NCBI GenBank assembly: GCA_040218575.1
Contig: JAVJRE010000002.1
Location: 124,001-188,000 of the forward strand
DNA: 64,000 nucleotides
Direction of reading: 5' to 3'
Source: Alphaproteobacteria bacterium
GTDB taxonomy: Bacteria; Pseudomonadota; Alphaproteobacteria; JAVJRE01
Below are positions 25,447-36,795 of this stretch, piece after piece. The notes below the pieces were generated by a model. The model was given only the letters and a program-made list of their open reading frames with translations, ran no database searches and had not been told where the DNA came from. Positions within the stretch are counted from its first letter, which is position 1. Every line of letters begins with the position of its first letter. Made by a program: the position numbers and the translations under genes.

Positions 25447-26145
25447 CTAGCGGCGCTGATACTGGCCCTTGCCGTAGAGAAGTTCCTTCGCCTTGTCGCT
25501 CATGGGCGCCCCGCTGCTGGCGTCGGCCAGAACCTGAACCCCCTTCTGCACCGCCGGCCGCGCGGCGATGGCGTCGAACCAGCGCTTGACGTTTGGGAAG
25601 TCCGCATGGCCAGCCTTCTGACCCTGGGATTCCGGATAGCGGCACCACGGCCAGGTCAGCATGTCGGCGATGGTGTATTCGCTGTCGCCGAGATAGTCGC
25701 TTTCCGCCAGACGACGGTCCATCACGCCGTAAATGCGGCCGGCCTCGTTGGAATAGCGATTGACCCCATACTCATTGTCCGGCGCCATGCGACGGAAATG
25801 CCCGGCCTGGCCGAACATGGGCCCGACACTGGCCATCTGAAACATGCACCATTGCAGCACGTTGTAGTAGCGGCGTTTGTCCTGCGGCAGAAACTTGCCG
25901 GTCTTGTCGGCCAGGTAAATGAGGATGGCGCCGGACTCGAAGACGGAGATCGGCTTGCCGTCGGGACCGTCGGAATCGACGATGGCCGGCATCTTGTTGT
26001 TGGGCGATATTTTGAGGAAGTCCGGCTTGAACTGATCGCCCTCGCCGATATTGATGGCGTGGGTGTTATAGGTGAGGCCGGTTTCCTCCAGCATGATGTG
26101 GACCTTGTGCCCGTTAGGCGTCGGCCAGGAATAGAGATCGATCAT
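25447..26145 (-). CDS. glutathione S-transferase (YghU/YfcG-like)
   Basis: A 232-residue protein with a thioredoxin-like N-terminal domain (LYSWPTPNGHKVHIMLEETGL, NNKMPAIVD with the cis-Pro, and FESGAILIYLADK) and an all-helical C-terminal domain with YTIADMLTWPW. The SWPTPNG start and ISPNNKMPAI motif match the nu-class YghU/YfcG type, which has disulfide-bond reductase activity. ATG at 26145 is chosen because family similarity begins exactly at MIDLYSWPTPNG. Probably in one unit with metC. Confidence 0.9.
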   Translation of the reverse strand: MIDLYSWPTPNGHKVHIMLEETGLTYNTHAINIGEGDQFKPDFLKISPNNKMPAIVDSDGPDGKPISVFESGAILIYLADKTGKFLPQDKRRYYNVLQWCMFQMASVGPMFGQAGHFRRMAPDNEYGVNRYSNEAGRIYGVMDRRLAESDYLGDSEYTIADMLTWPWCRYPESQGQKAGHADFPNVKRWFDAIAARPAVQKGVQVLADASSGAPMSDKAKELLYGKGQYQRR

Positions 26146-26311
26146 GGATTGAGACTCCCCGACGACGGCCGCGTTGCCGCGGCGCCTGTCCTTTGTGGGT
26201 GGATCACGCCGGGCCAAACCGCCGGCTCTTACCTCTAGATAAGGCCGCCACCGGCGATCAGGCAAGGCAGCGGCCCGGCAAGCCCAGGCGCAGCGCCGGT
26301 CTCAATCGAGC

Positions 26312-26476
26312 CTAAAAGCCGGAAACCTGCCGCCAGAGAAACCACACAGCGGCCAGCACAAAACCGACAACGACCAGGCGGAAGAGGCAACCGGTGCCGA
26401 ACCCCACAAGCCGCCGCAGCACCAGCAGGGCCAGCACCAGGCCGCCCAGCAGCAGGGCCAGGGCGCCATCACTCAT
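26312..26476 (-). CDS. small two-TM membrane protein downstream of gatB
   Basis: A 54-residue open frame starting at ATG 26476 and ending at TAG 26312. Two hydrophobic helices (ALALLLGGLVLALLVL and LVVVGFVLAAVWFLW) are separated by RRLVGFGTGCLFR, giving a hairpin with a positively charged turn. Codon third positions are G/C-rich as in true genes here. It starts 46 bases after the gatB stop in the same direction. It is too short for family assignment. Confidence 0.6.
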   Translation of the reverse strand: MSDGALALLLGGLVLALLVLRRLVGFGTGCLFRLVVVGFVLAAVWFLWRQVSGF

Positions 26477-26522
26477 GGCCCGACGCTCAGAGTCCGCCCG
26501 ATCACAGGTGCGCGACGGCCCA

Positions 26523-28007
26523 TCAGCCTTTCAGCTTTTCCGCCATGCGGCTGTTGACCATCTTGGGATTGGCCTTGCCGCCGGTGGCCTTCATCACCTG
26601 GCCCACAAAAAAGCCCAGCAGCTTGTCCTTGCCGGCGCGATACTCCGCCACCTTGTCGGCGTTGGCCGCGATCACCGCGTCAATAGCTGCATCAATGGCG
26701 CCGCTGTCGCTGACCTGGCGCAGGCCCTTTTCCTCGACAATGGCGGCGGCATCACGGCCGGTCTCCCACATGACATCAAAAACATCCTTGGCGGTCCGGC
26801 CGGAGATGGTGTCGTCCGCCACCAGGTCCAGCAACCCGCCTAACGCTTCCGCCGTCACCGGTGAGTCGGTGACCAGCGTGCCGACGCGGTTGAGACGGCC
26901 GAACAACTCGCTGATCACCCAGTTGGCGGCAAGCTTGGGATCGCGCACCGGCTTACCACCGGCATCGCCAACCACCGATTCGTAATAGGCGGCTATGGCC
27001 TGGTCGGCCACCAGTACGCCAGCATCATAGACGGAAAGCCCGTAATCGCTCACCAGCCGCGCCTTCTTGGCGTCCGGCAGTTCCGGCAGACCGGCCCGGA
27101 TGTGGTCCACCCAGGCCTGGTCCAGCACCAGCGGCAGCAGATCCGGATCGGGAAAATAGCGATAGTCGTGCGCCTCTTCCTTGCTGCGCATGGTGCGGGT
27201 CTCGCCCTGGCCAGGATCAAACAGGCGGGTCTCCTGATCGATGACGCCGCCGTCCTCCAGCACTTCGATCTGGCGACGGGACTCGAACTCGATGGCCTGA
27301 CGGACAAAGCGGATGGAATTGACGTTCTTGATTTCGCAGCGCGTGCCCAGCGGCTCGCCTGGCCGGCGCACGGAGACATTGACGTCACAACGCAGGCTGC
27401 CCTGCTCCATATTGCCGTCGCAGGTGCCCAGATAGCGCAGGATCGAGCGCAGCTTGGTGACATACAGGCCGACTTCCTCCGCGCCGCGCATGTCCGGCCC
27501 GGAGACGATCTCCATCAACGCCACGCCGGCCCGGTTGAGATCAACGAAGGTGCGGTCGGGACTCTGGTCATGCAGGCTCTTGCCGGCATCCTGTTCCAGA
27601 TGCAGACGCTCGATGCCCACCGTGCGGACGGTGCCGTCAGGCATGTCGACAATGACCTGTCCCTGGCCGACAATGGGGTGGGCGAACTGGGATATCTGAT
27701 AACCCGCCGGCAGGTCGGGGTAGAAATAGTTCTTGCGGTCGAAAACGCTGGTCAGGTTGATTTTGGCCTGCAGGCCGAGGCCGGTGCGCACCGCCTGCTC
27801 CACACACACACGGTTGATGACCGGCAGCATGCCGGGCATGGCCGCGTCCACCAGGCTGACCTGGCTGTTGGCCGGCGCGCCGAAGGCCGTGGCGGCGCCG
27901 GAGAACAGCTTGGATTGCGATACCACCTGAGCGTGCACCTCGACGCCGATGACCACTTCCCACGGGCCGGTGCGGCCCTGCAACAGAACCGGTGCGGTTT
28001 CGGCCAT
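26523..28007 (-). CDS. gatB: Asp-tRNA(Asn)/Glu-tRNA(Gln) amidotransferase subunit B
   Basis: The 494-residue protein has the GatB signature [13 protein letters not shown] at the N-terminus. The metal and kinase-like active site follows ([54 protein letters not shown]). The C-terminal YqeY-like tail ([19 protein letters not shown]) binds tRNA. It activates mischarged Glu- or Asp-tRNA for transamidation with ammonia from GatA. Start lies 3 bases after the gatA stop in the gatC-gatA-gatB operon. Confidence 0.98.
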   Translation of the reverse strand: MAETAPVLLQGRTGPWEVVIGVEVHAQVVSQSKLFSGAATAFGAPANSQVSLVDAAMPGMLPVINRVCVEQAVRTGLGLQAKINLTSVFDRKNYFYPDLPAGYQISQFAHPIVGQGQVIVDMPDGTVRTVGIERLHLEQDAGKSLHDQSPDRTFVDLNRAGVALMEIVSGPDMRGAEEVGLYVTKLRSILRYLGTCDGNMEQGSLRCDVNVSVRRPGEPLGTRCEIKNVNSIRFVRQAIEFESRRQIEVLEDGGVIDQETRLFDPGQGETRTMRSKEEAHDYRYFPDPDLLPLVLDQAWVDHIRAGLPELPDAKKARLVSDYGLSVYDAGVLVADQAIAAYYESVVGDAGGKPVRDPKLAANWVISELFGRLNRVGTLVTDSPVTAEALGGLLDLVADDTISGRTAKDVFDVMWETGRDAAAIVEEKGLRQVSDSGAIDAAIDAVIAANADKVAEYRAGKDKLLGFFVGQVMKATGGKANPKMVNSRMAEKLKG

Positions 28008-28010
28008 GGC

Positions 28011-29515
<1,505 letters not shown>

Positions 29516-29519
<4 letters not shown>

Positions 29520-29803
29520 TCGACAACCTTCGGCACCGTAAAGAACTCACCGACCTTGTCCGGCGCGTTCTTCAGGATGCGGTCGGCATAGCCGCCGTCG
29601 CTGACCGTGTCGTCACGCTGTGGCAGGGCCATGGCGGCGACGCTGGTCATGGGCGCCACGTCGTCGGTGGCCACCTCCGCCAATTGCTCCACCCAGGTGA
29701 TGATCTGCTGCAACTCACCACGCAGGGAGTCCAACTCCTCAGCACCGACCCGGATACGGGCCAGACGAGCGATGCGGGCAACGGTAGCGGTGTCGAGAGC
29801 CAT
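29516..29803 (-). CDS. gatC: Asp-tRNA(Asn)/Glu-tRNA(Gln) amidotransferase subunit C
   Basis: A 95-residue small subunit that scaffolds GatA and GatB. It starts [17 protein letters not shown] and contains [15 protein letters not shown] and [13 protein letters not shown], all typical of GatC. The start at 29803 is preferred over upstream in-frame codons because family similarity begins at MALDTATV. It is the first gene of the gatCAB operon; the divergent ruvX begins about 207 bases away. Confidence 0.95.
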
Positions 29804-30010
29804 GGGCGGAGCACAGTGTAAGGCGAAGCACAGGGTGAAGCAGAACAAGCGAGCGGGCGGACCCTATCACCGGCCACGCGACAGCGGCAACACGACCACG
29901 CCGAGCCGGCGCCAGTCCCGCGCCAGTCCCGCGGCAGTCCGGCAGCGGGCTGGCGGCCGCGCCGCCCCTTGCCCTTGCCATTCTCCGTCACCGGGCGTAT
30001 CGCCCAGGCC

Positions 30011-30496
30011 ATGAGCACCACTCCCGTCCTGGCAGAGACTCCGGCCGACCTGAAAGCGCTGCTGATGCCGGGCCAGCGTCTGCTGGGGATCGATCTTGGC
30101 GAGAAGACCCTTGGCCTGGCGATCAGTGACCCGCGGCTGGTCCTGGCCAGCCCGCGCCAGACGCTGCGGCGCGGCCGCCTGCGTGACGATGCCGCGAAAC
30201 TGGCCGCCATGGTCGCGGCCGACGCTATCGGCGGCGTGGTCATCGGCCTGCCGGTAAACATGGATGGCAGCGAAGGACCGCGCTGTCAGGCCAGCCGCGC
30301 CTTCGCCGGCAATCTCTACGCCATCCTCGGCCTGCCGACTCTGCTGTGGGATGAGCGCCTGTCGACCCGCGCCGTGGAGCGCCTGATGATCGAGCAGGGC
30401 GATGTGTCACGACGGCGGCGGGCGGCGGCCGTGGACAGCCTTGCCGCCGCCTACATCCTGCAGGGAGTGCTGGACGCGCTTCAGCCGCCGGCCTGA
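30011..30496 (+). CDS. ruvX: Holliday junction resolvase-like RuvX (YqgF)
   Basis: The 161-residue protein has the YqgF fold: LLGIDLGEKTLGLAISDP with the first Asp, VVIGLPVNMDGSEGPR, and LLWDERLSTRAVE with the downstream AAAVDSLAAAYIL acidic residue. YqgF proteins act as nucleases or in pre-16S rRNA maturation. ATG 30011 is picked over an upstream in-frame ATG because family similarity starts near it. It overlaps the convergent antiporter gene by 16 bases. Confidence 0.92.
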   Translation: MSTTPVLAETPADLKALLMPGQRLLGIDLGEKTLGLAISDPRLVLASPRQTLRRGRLRDDAAKLAAMVAADAIGGVVIGLPVNMDGSEGPRCQASRAFAGNLYAILGLPTLLWDERLSTRAVERLMIEQGDVSRRRRAAAVDSLAAAYILQGVLDALQPPA

Positions 30497-32238
30497 CCGT
30501 CGCCGGATTTTCCACCTGCGCGACTGCCCGAGGCGCGGCCGCCGGAGATGATGTCACCGAGCCCGGCATAGTCGTTGCGACGAAACTCCTCCATCAGGCC
30601 GGCGACATCCTCCGGCGCGGCGCCAAGACTGCGCAGTGTGGCGGCGCCCAGTTGTAAGCTGCTTTCCAGGGTCTCCGGCACGACGATGTCGGCGCCGGCC
30701 CGTGACAGGTCGCGGCCATGCTCACGCTCGCGGGCGCGGGCCAGAATGCGCAGTCCCTTATGGTGAGACCGCAGGACGCCGATGGCCCGCTCCGTCGCCC
30801 GCGGACCCAGCGTCAGGACGATGGACCGCGCCCGCTCCGCCCCGGCCGCGCGCAGCACGGACTGGCGGCTGGCATCGCCATAAAACACGTTGAGGCCACG
30901 GCTGCGGGCCGCCGTGACGCGCGCCGCATCCATATCCACCGCCACATAGGGAAGCTCGCGGGCAACCAGGAAGCTGACCACGGTCTGGCCGACCCGGCCA
31001 AAGCCGGCGACGATGGTGTGGTCGGTCAGGCCCTGCATTTCCTCAGCCATATCGGCCGGACCGAAGCCGCGCCGTCGCTCCAGCAATCGCGCCACCCTCT
31101 CCGCCAGCAGGGCGAGGCCCGGCGTGAGCATCATGCTAAGGGCCACGACGACCACCAGAATCTGGCCAAGAGCCGGCTCCATCAGCCCCTGGCTTAGGGC
31201 CAGGGCAAACAGGATGAAAGCGAACTCGCCGCCCTGGGCCAGCACAATCCCGGTCCGCGCGGCGATGGCCAGGGGTTGGCGAAAGGCCAGCGCAATAGCG
31301 GTGATGAGCACCGCCTTGCCCAGCAAAAGACCGATGAGCGCCAGGACAATGAGGCCGGCGGAGGCGATGGCCGTGGCGCCATCCACCAGCATGCCGATGG
31401 TCATGAAGAAGAGGCCCAGGAGTATGCCGCGGTAGGGCTCTATGTCGGCTTCGATCTGATGGCGGTATTCGGTTTCCGCCAGCAGCAGGCCGGCCAGGAA
31501 GGCGCCCAGTGCCAGGGACAGGCCAGCCTGATGAGTCGCCCAGCCGGTGCCCAGCGCCACCAGCAGGACGAGGGCGGAAAAAATCTCCGGATTGCCGGCG
31601 GCAGCAACCGTGCGCAGCAGCGGCCGCAACACCAGCCGGCCCAGAACGAGGATGACGACGAGCGCGGCGGCCGCGCGCACCATGGTCAGGGCAACCGCCA
31701 CCGGCAGTGAGGTGGTCGGATCGGCCAGGGCCGGCAGCAAGGCAAGGAACGGCACCACCGCCAGATCCTGCAGCAACAGGATGGACAGGACGACGCGGCC
31801 GGAACGCGACAGCAGCTCGCCCTTGTCGCTGAGCAGCCGCAGGACGATCGCGGTGGACGACAAGGCAAGGGCGGCGCCGATGATCACCGCGGTTTCCACC
31901 GGCAGGCCCAGCCCCCAGGCGACAGCCGCCACCGCCACGGTGGTTATGGCCACCTGGGCCAGGCCAATGCCGAAAATGAGGTGGCGCATGGTGCGCAGAC
32001 GCTCCAGCGACAGCTCCAGGCCGACCGTGAACATGAGAAAGGCGATGCCCAGCTCGGCCAGAGCCCGGGCACCGCCGGTGTCGTGGACCAGGCCGAAGCC
32101 GAACGGACCGATAATCGCGCCAGCGATGAGATAGCCGAGCACGGGGCTGGCCCGCACGCGCTGAAACAGCGGCACGATAATCACCGCCGCCAGCAGAAAA
32201 AGCAGGGTCTCTTCGATAAATCCGGCCTGTCCGGTCAT
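30481..32238 (-). CDS. KefB-like CPA2 cation:proton antiporter with TrkA-N domain
   Basis: A 585-residue inner-membrane protein. Residues 1-390 give about 12 hydrophobic helices of a Na+/H+ exchanger domain (VLGYLIAGAIIGPFGFGLV, LSSTAIVLRLLSDKG, LAQGGEFAFILFALAL). Then comes a Rossmann-type TrkA-N domain (TIVAGFGRVGQTVVSFLV, about 415-530). These carry out K+/H+ efflux gated by nucleotide or glutathione adducts. The last 30 residues are Gly/Ser-rich. The 3' end overlaps ruvX. Specificity (KefB, KefC or YbaL type) cannot be set by eye. Confidence 0.9.
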   Translation of the reverse strand: MTGQAGFIEETLLFLLAAVIIVPLFQRVRASPVLGYLIAGAIIGPFGFGLVHDTGGARALAELGIAFLMFTVGLELSLERLRTMRHLIFGIGLAQVAITTVAVAAVAWGLGLPVETAVIIGAALALSSTAIVLRLLSDKGELLSRSGRVVLSILLLQDLAVVPFLALLPALADPTTSLPVAVALTMVRAAAALVVILVLGRLVLRPLLRTVAAAGNPEIFSALVLLVALGTGWATHQAGLSLALGAFLAGLLLAETEYRHQIEADIEPYRGILLGLFFMTIGMLVDGATAIASAGLIVLALIGLLLGKAVLITAIALAFRQPLAIAARTGIVLAQGGEFAFILFALALSQGLMEPALGQILVVVVALSMMLTPGLALLAERVARLLERRRGFGPADMAEEMQGLTDHTIVAGFGRVGQTVVSFLVARELPYVAVDMDAARVTAARSRGLNVFYGDASRQSVLRAAGAERARSIVLTLGPRATERAIGVLRSHHKGLRILARAREREHGRDLSRAGADIVVPETLESSLQLGAATLRSLGAAPEDVAGLMEEFRRNDYAGLGDIISGGRASGSRAGGKSGDGQAGG

Positions 32239-32387
32239 GTGTGCCTGTTGTTTCCCGGCGCCCGGCGGCGCGCCGCCGCCGGCTTTGCCACACTATACGC
32301 TGGCGTCATGACCATACAGATAACGGACGCTGGCCGTCCCGGCGCGGCTTGCCGCCATGGCAAAGCTCCGTGTAATCTGCCGCTTTA

Positions 32388-33404
32388 ATGACAGCGCCGC
32401 CAGATATCCGACTCCCAAGCCGCCACCTGTTGGGAATCGACGGACTGGACGAGCGTACCATCACCGGCATTCTTGACCTGTCGGCGATCTACTTCACCCA
32501 CAACCGCGAACGCGGACCGAAGCTGAAACAGCTCTCGGGCCGCACGGTCATGAACCTGTTCTTCGAGAGCTCCACGCGCACCCGCACATCGTTCGAGATT
32601 GCCGCCAAGCGGCTGGGCGGTGATGTGGTCAATATGAATGTGGCCGCCAGCTCCATAAAGAAGGGCGAGACGCTGATTGATACGGCGATGACGCTGAACG
32701 CCATGTATGCGGATGTGCTGGTGGTACGCCATCCGGATTCCGGCGCGGTCAGCCTGTTGTCGGACAAGGTGAACTGCGCGGTTATCAACGGCGGCGATGG
32801 CAGTCATGCCCACCCGACCCAGGCTCTGCTGGACGCCTTCACCATCCGCCACCGCAAGGGCCGCATCGCCGGCCTGACCGTGGCCATTTGCGGCGATGTG
32901 GCGCACAGCCGGGTGGCGCGCTCCAATATTCAACTGCTCACCACCATGGGCGCCCGGGTGCGGGTCGTGGCGCCGCCAACCCTGCTGCCGGCGGGCGTCG
33001 AGGGTCTTGGCGCCGATGTCTATCACGACATGCGCGAAGGGCTGAGCGACTGCGACATCGTCATGATGCTGCGGTTGCAGGCGGAGCGCATGCGCGGCGC
33101 CTTCGTGCCGTCCATCCGCGAGTATTTTCATTACTTCGGGCTGGATCGCGAGAAACTGGCTTTCGCCCGGCCGGACGCCCTGATCATGCATCCGGGACCG
33201 ATGAATCGCGGTATCGAGATCGACAGCGTGGTGGCCGATGATATCGGTCGCAGCGTCATCGCCGAACAGGTGGAAACAGGCGTTGCCGTGCGAATGGCGT
33301 GCCTCGACCTGGTCACACGGTCGCTGCACAACCAGTCCGGGCACAACCAGTCCGGGCACAACCAGTCCAGGCATGACCAGCCCGGCGGCGGAGCCGCGCC
33401 GTGA
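32388..33404 (+). CDS. pyrB: aspartate carbamoyltransferase catalytic subunit
   Basis: The 338-residue enzyme makes N-carbamoyl-L-aspartate in pyrimidine synthesis. [20 protein letters not shown] holds the carbamoyl phosphate site, with later [23 protein letters not shown] and [10 protein letters not shown]. The C-terminus carries a non-family extension of four near-identical 5-residue units encoded by 15-base repeats (33327-33386). The stop overlaps pyrC by GTGA, so the two subunits are coupled, as expected for a PyrB-PyrC complex. Confidence 0.97.
   Translation: MTAPPDIRLPSRHLLGIDGLDERTITGILDLSAIYFTHNRERGPKLKQLSGRTVMNLFFESSTRTRTSFEIAAKRLGGDVVNMNVAASSIKKGETLIDTAMTLNAMYADVLVVRHPDSGAVSLLSDKVNCAVINGGDGSHAHPTQALLDAFTIRHRKGRIAGLTVAICGDVAHSRVARSNIQLLTTMGARVRVVAPPTLLPAGVEGLGADVYHDMREGLSDCDIVMMLRLQAERMRGAFVPSIREYFHYFGLDREKLAFARPDALIMHPGPMNRGIEIDSVVADDIGRSVIAEQVETGVAVRMACLDLVTRSLHNQSGHNQSGHNQSRHDQPGGGAAP
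33327..33386 (+). repeat. 15-bp tandem repeat in the pyrB 3' end
   Basis: Units at 33327-33341 and 33342-33356 are identical (CACAACCAGTCCGGG); 33357-33371 differs by one base and 33372-33386 is diverged. They encode [15 protein letters not shown] and HDQPG. The unit length is a multiple of three, so copy-number change keeps the frame. Confidence 0.9.
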
Positions 33405-34756
33405 GTCGCCTCGCCTTTCGCAACGCGCGGCTGATTGATCCGGCCAGCGGCACGGATCAAACCGGCGATCTGATCGTCGAGAATGGCGTCATCCGGGACA
33501 TGGGCCTGAACCTGCTGGACGGCGCCGCGGCGGACGGATGCCAGGTCGTCGAGGCGGCCGGCCGGATCCTGGCGCCGGGGCTGGTGGACATGCGGGTGGC
33601 CCTGCGCGAGCCGGGCGACGCCCACAAGGAGACAATCGCCTCGGCCGGAGCGGCGGCACTGGCCGGAGGGGTGACGGCCATGGCCTGCCTGCCCAACACC
33701 GATCCCGTAATCGACGACCCCTCGCTATTGTCCTATGTGCTGAGCCGGGCCCGGGAGTCGACGCCGGTGCGCGTCACCCCCTACGGCACGGTGACAAAGA
33801 ATGCCGACGGTCGCGAGATGACCGAAATGGGCCTGATGCTGGCCGCCGGCGCAGCCGGCTTCACAGATGGCACACGAGCCGTCGCCGACAGTCTGGTCAT
33901 GCGCCGGGCGCTTAGCTATGGGCGGACCTATGACGCGCTGATCCTGCAGCACCCGGAAGATCCGGCGCTGGCCGACGAAGGCCACATGAATGAAGGGCTG
34001 ACCGCGACGCGGCTTGGCCTGACCGGCATCCCCGCAGCGGCGGAGGTGATCCTGCTGGAGCGTGACCTGCGCCTGGTGGCCCTGACCGGCGGGCGCTATC
34101 ACGCCGCTCATCTAAGCACCGCCGCCGCCGTCGCCGCCGTGCGGCAGGCCAAGGCGCAGGGCCTGGCGGTCACCTGCGACACGGCACCGCACTACTTCAC
34201 CCTGACCGAGGATGCGGTGGGCGAATACCGCACCTTCGCCAAGGTGTCGCCGCCCCTGCGGGGCGAGGCTGACCGCCTGGCGATCATTGCCGGACTGGCC
34301 GACGGCACCATAGACGCCATTGCCAGCGATCACGCACCGCAGGACCCGGATTCAAAGCGGGTTCCTTTCGCCATCGCCGAGCCGGGCATCCTTGGGCTTG
34401 AAACCCTGCTGTCGCTGAGCCTGGCGCTGGTGCGCGACGGCCACCTGTCGCTGACGGCGGCGCTGGCCGCCCTGTCCAGCCACCCGGCGCGCATTCTGGG
34501 CCTGCCGGGGGGACGCCTGACGCGCGGGCAACCGGCCGACCTGGTGCTGTTTGATCCGGACACTAGCTGGCGGGTGGACCCCGACCGGCTGCACAGCAAG
34601 ACGCAGAATACGCCCTTCGAGGACTGGGAACTGCCAGGCACCGTCGCCATGACGGCGATCGCCGGAAACGTCCACTTCAACGCCGACGCCGCTGCCGACG
34701 CCCCCGCCACCGGTGCCAGCCGCGACGGCGCGGCGGCGACGGCGGCCGGGCGCTGA
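33401..34756 (+). CDS. pyrC: dihydroorotase-like protein with degenerate metal site (PyrC)
   Basis: A 451-residue amidohydrolase-fold protein starting at GTG 33401, coupled to pyr[14 protein letters not shown] at about residues 59-71 stands where class I dihydroorotases have the zinc-binding H-x-H (DxHxHLREPG), so two ligands are replaced. Later family blocks remain: THxLS-like [16 protein letters not shown] and [13 protein letters not shown]. Alphaproteobacterial PyrC proteins with this change often act as a structural partner of PyrB. Catalytic activity is doubtful. The extreme C-terminus is Ala-rich and low-complexity. Confidence 0.9.
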   Translation: MSRLAFRNARLIDPASGTDQTGDLIVENGVIRDMGLNLLDGAAADGCQVVEAAGRILAPGLVDMRVALREPGDAHKETIASAGAAALAGGVTAMACLPNTDPVIDDPSLLSYVLSRARESTPVRVTPYGTVTKNADGREMTEMGLMLAAGAAGFTDGTRAVADSLVMRRALSYGRTYDALILQHPEDPALADEGHMNEGLTATRLGLTGIPAAAEVILLERDLRLVALTGGRYHAAHLSTAAAVAAVRQAKAQGLAVTCDTAPHYFTLTEDAVGEYRTFAKVSPPLRGEADRLAIIAGLADGTIDAIASDHAPQDPDSKRVPFAIAEPGILGLETLLSLSLALVRDGHLSLTAALAALSSHPARILGLPGGRLTRGQPADLVLFDPDTSWRVDPDRLHSKTQNTPFEDWELPGTVAMTAIAGNVHFNADAAADAPATGASRDGAAATAAGR

Positions 34757-34775
34757 GCGACCGGCGGCCAACCCC

Positions 34776-35543
34776 ATGCCCGATCTGCAGGGCACGGTGG
34801 GGCAGCTCTGGCCGTTCTATGCCGCCGCCGTGGGCGCCTGGCTGATCGGCGGCATCCCTTTCGGACTGATCCTGACGCGGCTGGCCGGCGCCGGCGATCT
34901 GCGGCGCATCGGTTCCGGCAGTTTCGGGGCAACCAACGTGCTGCGCACCGGCCGCACCGGACTGGCCGCGCTGACCGTGCTTCTGGACGCCGGCAAAGGT
35001 GCGGCCGCGGTTGTAGTGGGCGGGGCGTTCAGCCCGGACATGGCCATCATCGCCGGCTATTTCGCGGTGCTCGGCCATGTGATGCCGGCCTGGCTGCATC
35101 TCAGGTCATGGTTGGCCCTGGGTACGGTGGGCGCCGTCATTGTGGCCCACAATGTCAGCGCCGGCGGCGCCCCCATTGGCGGCTGGCTGTTTGTCGCCTG
35201 GACCCTGGTGGCGGCCCTGTTCGCCACGGGACGGACCGGTGGCGGCAAGGGGGTGGCCACCACCTTCGCAGTGCTGGCCGTGGTCGCGCCGCCGCTTGGC
35301 GCGGTGTTCGCCGGCCTGTGGCTGGCGACCGCGCTGGCCTTTCGCTATTCCTCGCTGGCCGGTCTGGTGGCGGTGGCGGCAACGGCGGTCATCGGCCGCT
35401 GGCTGGCGACAGAAGGCGTGGTCGCCTTTCAGGCGACGGAGCTGGCCGGGGTACTGGCGCTGCTGGTCTGGGCCCGCCACCGCGGCAATCTGGTAAGGCT
35501 GGCGCGCGGTGAGGAGCCACACATCCACCTCCGGCGGACCTGA
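34776..35543 (+). CDS. plsY: glycerol-3-phosphate acyltransferase PlsY with internal insertion
   Basis: A 255-residue multi-pass membrane enzyme that acylates glycerol-3-phosphate from acyl phosphate. Motif 1 (IGSGSFGATNVLRTGR) and motif 3 (HRGNLVRLARGEEPHI) are intact. Motif 2, normally GHxFPVWxxFxGGKGVAT, is broken: GHVMPAWLHL is separated from GGGKGVAT by about 45 mostly hydrophobic residues (110-154), which explains the extra length over the usual 200-210. The reading frame is continuous. ATG 34776 follows pyrC by 19 bases. Confidence 0.88.
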   Translation: MPDLQGTVGQLWPFYAAAVGAWLIGGIPFGLILTRLAGAGDLRRIGSGSFGATNVLRTGRTGLAALTVLLDAGKGAAAVVVGGAFSPDMAIIAGYFAVLGHVMPAWLHLRSWLALGTVGAVIVAHNVSAGGAPIGGWLFVAWTLVAALFATGRTGGGKGVATTFAVLAVVAPPLGAVFAGLWLATALAFRYSSLAGLVAVAATAVIGRWLATEGVVAFQATELAGVLALLVWARHRGNLVRLARGEEPHIHLRRT

Positions 35544-35555
35544 GCGGCCAGCCGG

Positions 35556-36707
35556 ATGGCCAGCGGAATGGAGCGCAACCAAACCCTGTCCGACGAAGAG
35601 CGACGCGACTGGCTGCGTCTGATTCGTACGGAGAATGTGGGGCCCATCACCTTTCATGCCCTGTTGCATCGGTTTGGCAGCGCCACGGCGGCATTGGCCG
35701 CCCTGCCCGACCTCAGCCGACGCGGTGGCCGGCGCGGTGCGCTGCGCATACCCTCACGCGCCGCCGCCGAACGGGAACTGATCGCCGTCGAGCGGCTGGG
35801 TGCCAGCCTGATCGCCTCCGTGGAGCCGGACTATCCTGAAGCGCTGGCGGCGACGGAGGATGCGCCGCCGCTGCTGAGCGTCATGGGCCACCGCCATCTG
35901 CTGCGGCGGCCGATGGTGGCCATCGTCGGTGCGCGCAACGCCTCGGCCAATGGCCTGCGGTTTGCCCGCAGCCTGGCCGGCGAACTGGGGCGCCATGATC
36001 TGGTGGTAGTGTCGGGCCTGGCCCGCGGCATTGACGGCGCGGCGCACGAAGGAGCTTTAGCCAGCGGCACGGTGGCGGTCATGGCCGGCGGCCTGGACAA
36101 GGTCTATCCGCGCGAACACGAGGCGCTGTTCGAGCGCGTCTGCGCCGAAGGCGCAGCAGTGAGCGAAATGGCGCCGGGCGTGCAGCCGCAGGCGCGCCAC
36201 TTTCCACCGCGCAACCGCCTGGTCGCCGGTATGAGCCTTGGGGTGGTGGTGGTCGAGGCGGCGCGCCGCTCCGGCTCTTTGATTACGGCCCGCCTTGCTC
36301 TGGAACAGGGGCGCGAAGTCATGGCCGTCCCCGGCATGCCCACCGACCCGCGAGCCGAAGGGCCCAACCATCTGATCCGCCAGGGCGCCACGCTGGTCAC
36401 CCGGGCGGAGGATGTGATCGAGGCCCTGGCCGGCGCCCTGCAGCCGCGCCTGGACGAGCCGCCAGCCGTCGCTGCGCCTGCCGGACAGCCTGCTGCGGTA
36501 ACGGAAATCGAGGTGGATTCGGCCCATCAGCGCCTGCAATCGCTGCTCGGTCCGGCACCGGTCGTAGTTGACGAACTCATTCGTGAGTGCCAATTGAGTG
36601 CCCCCGCCGTCCTCACCGCGCTTCTTGAACTGGAGCTTGCGGGACGGCTTGAGCGGCACGCCGGCGGCCGGGTCAGCCTGGTGGCGGAGCCGCAAACCGG
36701 CGCCTGA
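35556..36707 (+). CDS. dprA: DNA processing protein DprA/Smf
   Basis: The 383-residue protein has an N-terminal helix-hairpin region (WLRLIRTENVGPITFHALL). A Rossmann-like DprA core follows (MVAIVGARNASANGLRFA, VVVSGLARGIDGAAHEGAL, FPPRNRLVAGMS, VVVEAARRSGSLITA). A C-terminal winged helix completes it (VDELIRECQLSAPAVLTALLELELAGRLE). DprA loads RecA on incoming single-stranded DNA during transformation. It follows plsY by 12 bases and precedes topA, a common bacterial order. Confidence 0.95.
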   Translation: MASGMERNQTLSDEERRDWLRLIRTENVGPITFHALLHRFGSATAALAALPDLSRRGGRRGALRIPSRAAAERELIAVERLGASLIASVEPDYPEALAATEDAPPLLSVMGHRHLLRRPMVAIVGARNASANGLRFARSLAGELGRHDLVVVSGLARGIDGAAHEGALASGTVAVMAGGLDKVYPREHEALFERVCAEGAAVSEMAPGVQPQARHFPPRNRLVAGMSLGVVVVEAARRSGSLITARLALEQGREVMAVPGMPTDPRAEGPNHLIRQGATLVTRAEDVIEALAGALQPRLDEPPAVAAPAGQPAAVTEIEVDSAHQRLQSLLGPAPVVVDELIRECQLSAPAVLTALLELELAGRLERHAGGRVSLVAEPQTGA

Positions 36708-36795
36708 CGGGAGTTTAGCGCCACCGGAAGAACGGCGCTCTGTACTCGCTAACGGTTTGCATACACCTCCACTTTAGGGTCTCGCGACGGAAGCC

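Noticed and set aside
32385-33374. Long leftward ORF opposite pyrB
   Set aside because: It is the mirror frame of pyrB in GC-rich DNA, with a low-complexity repeat from the 15-bp units and no family pattern.
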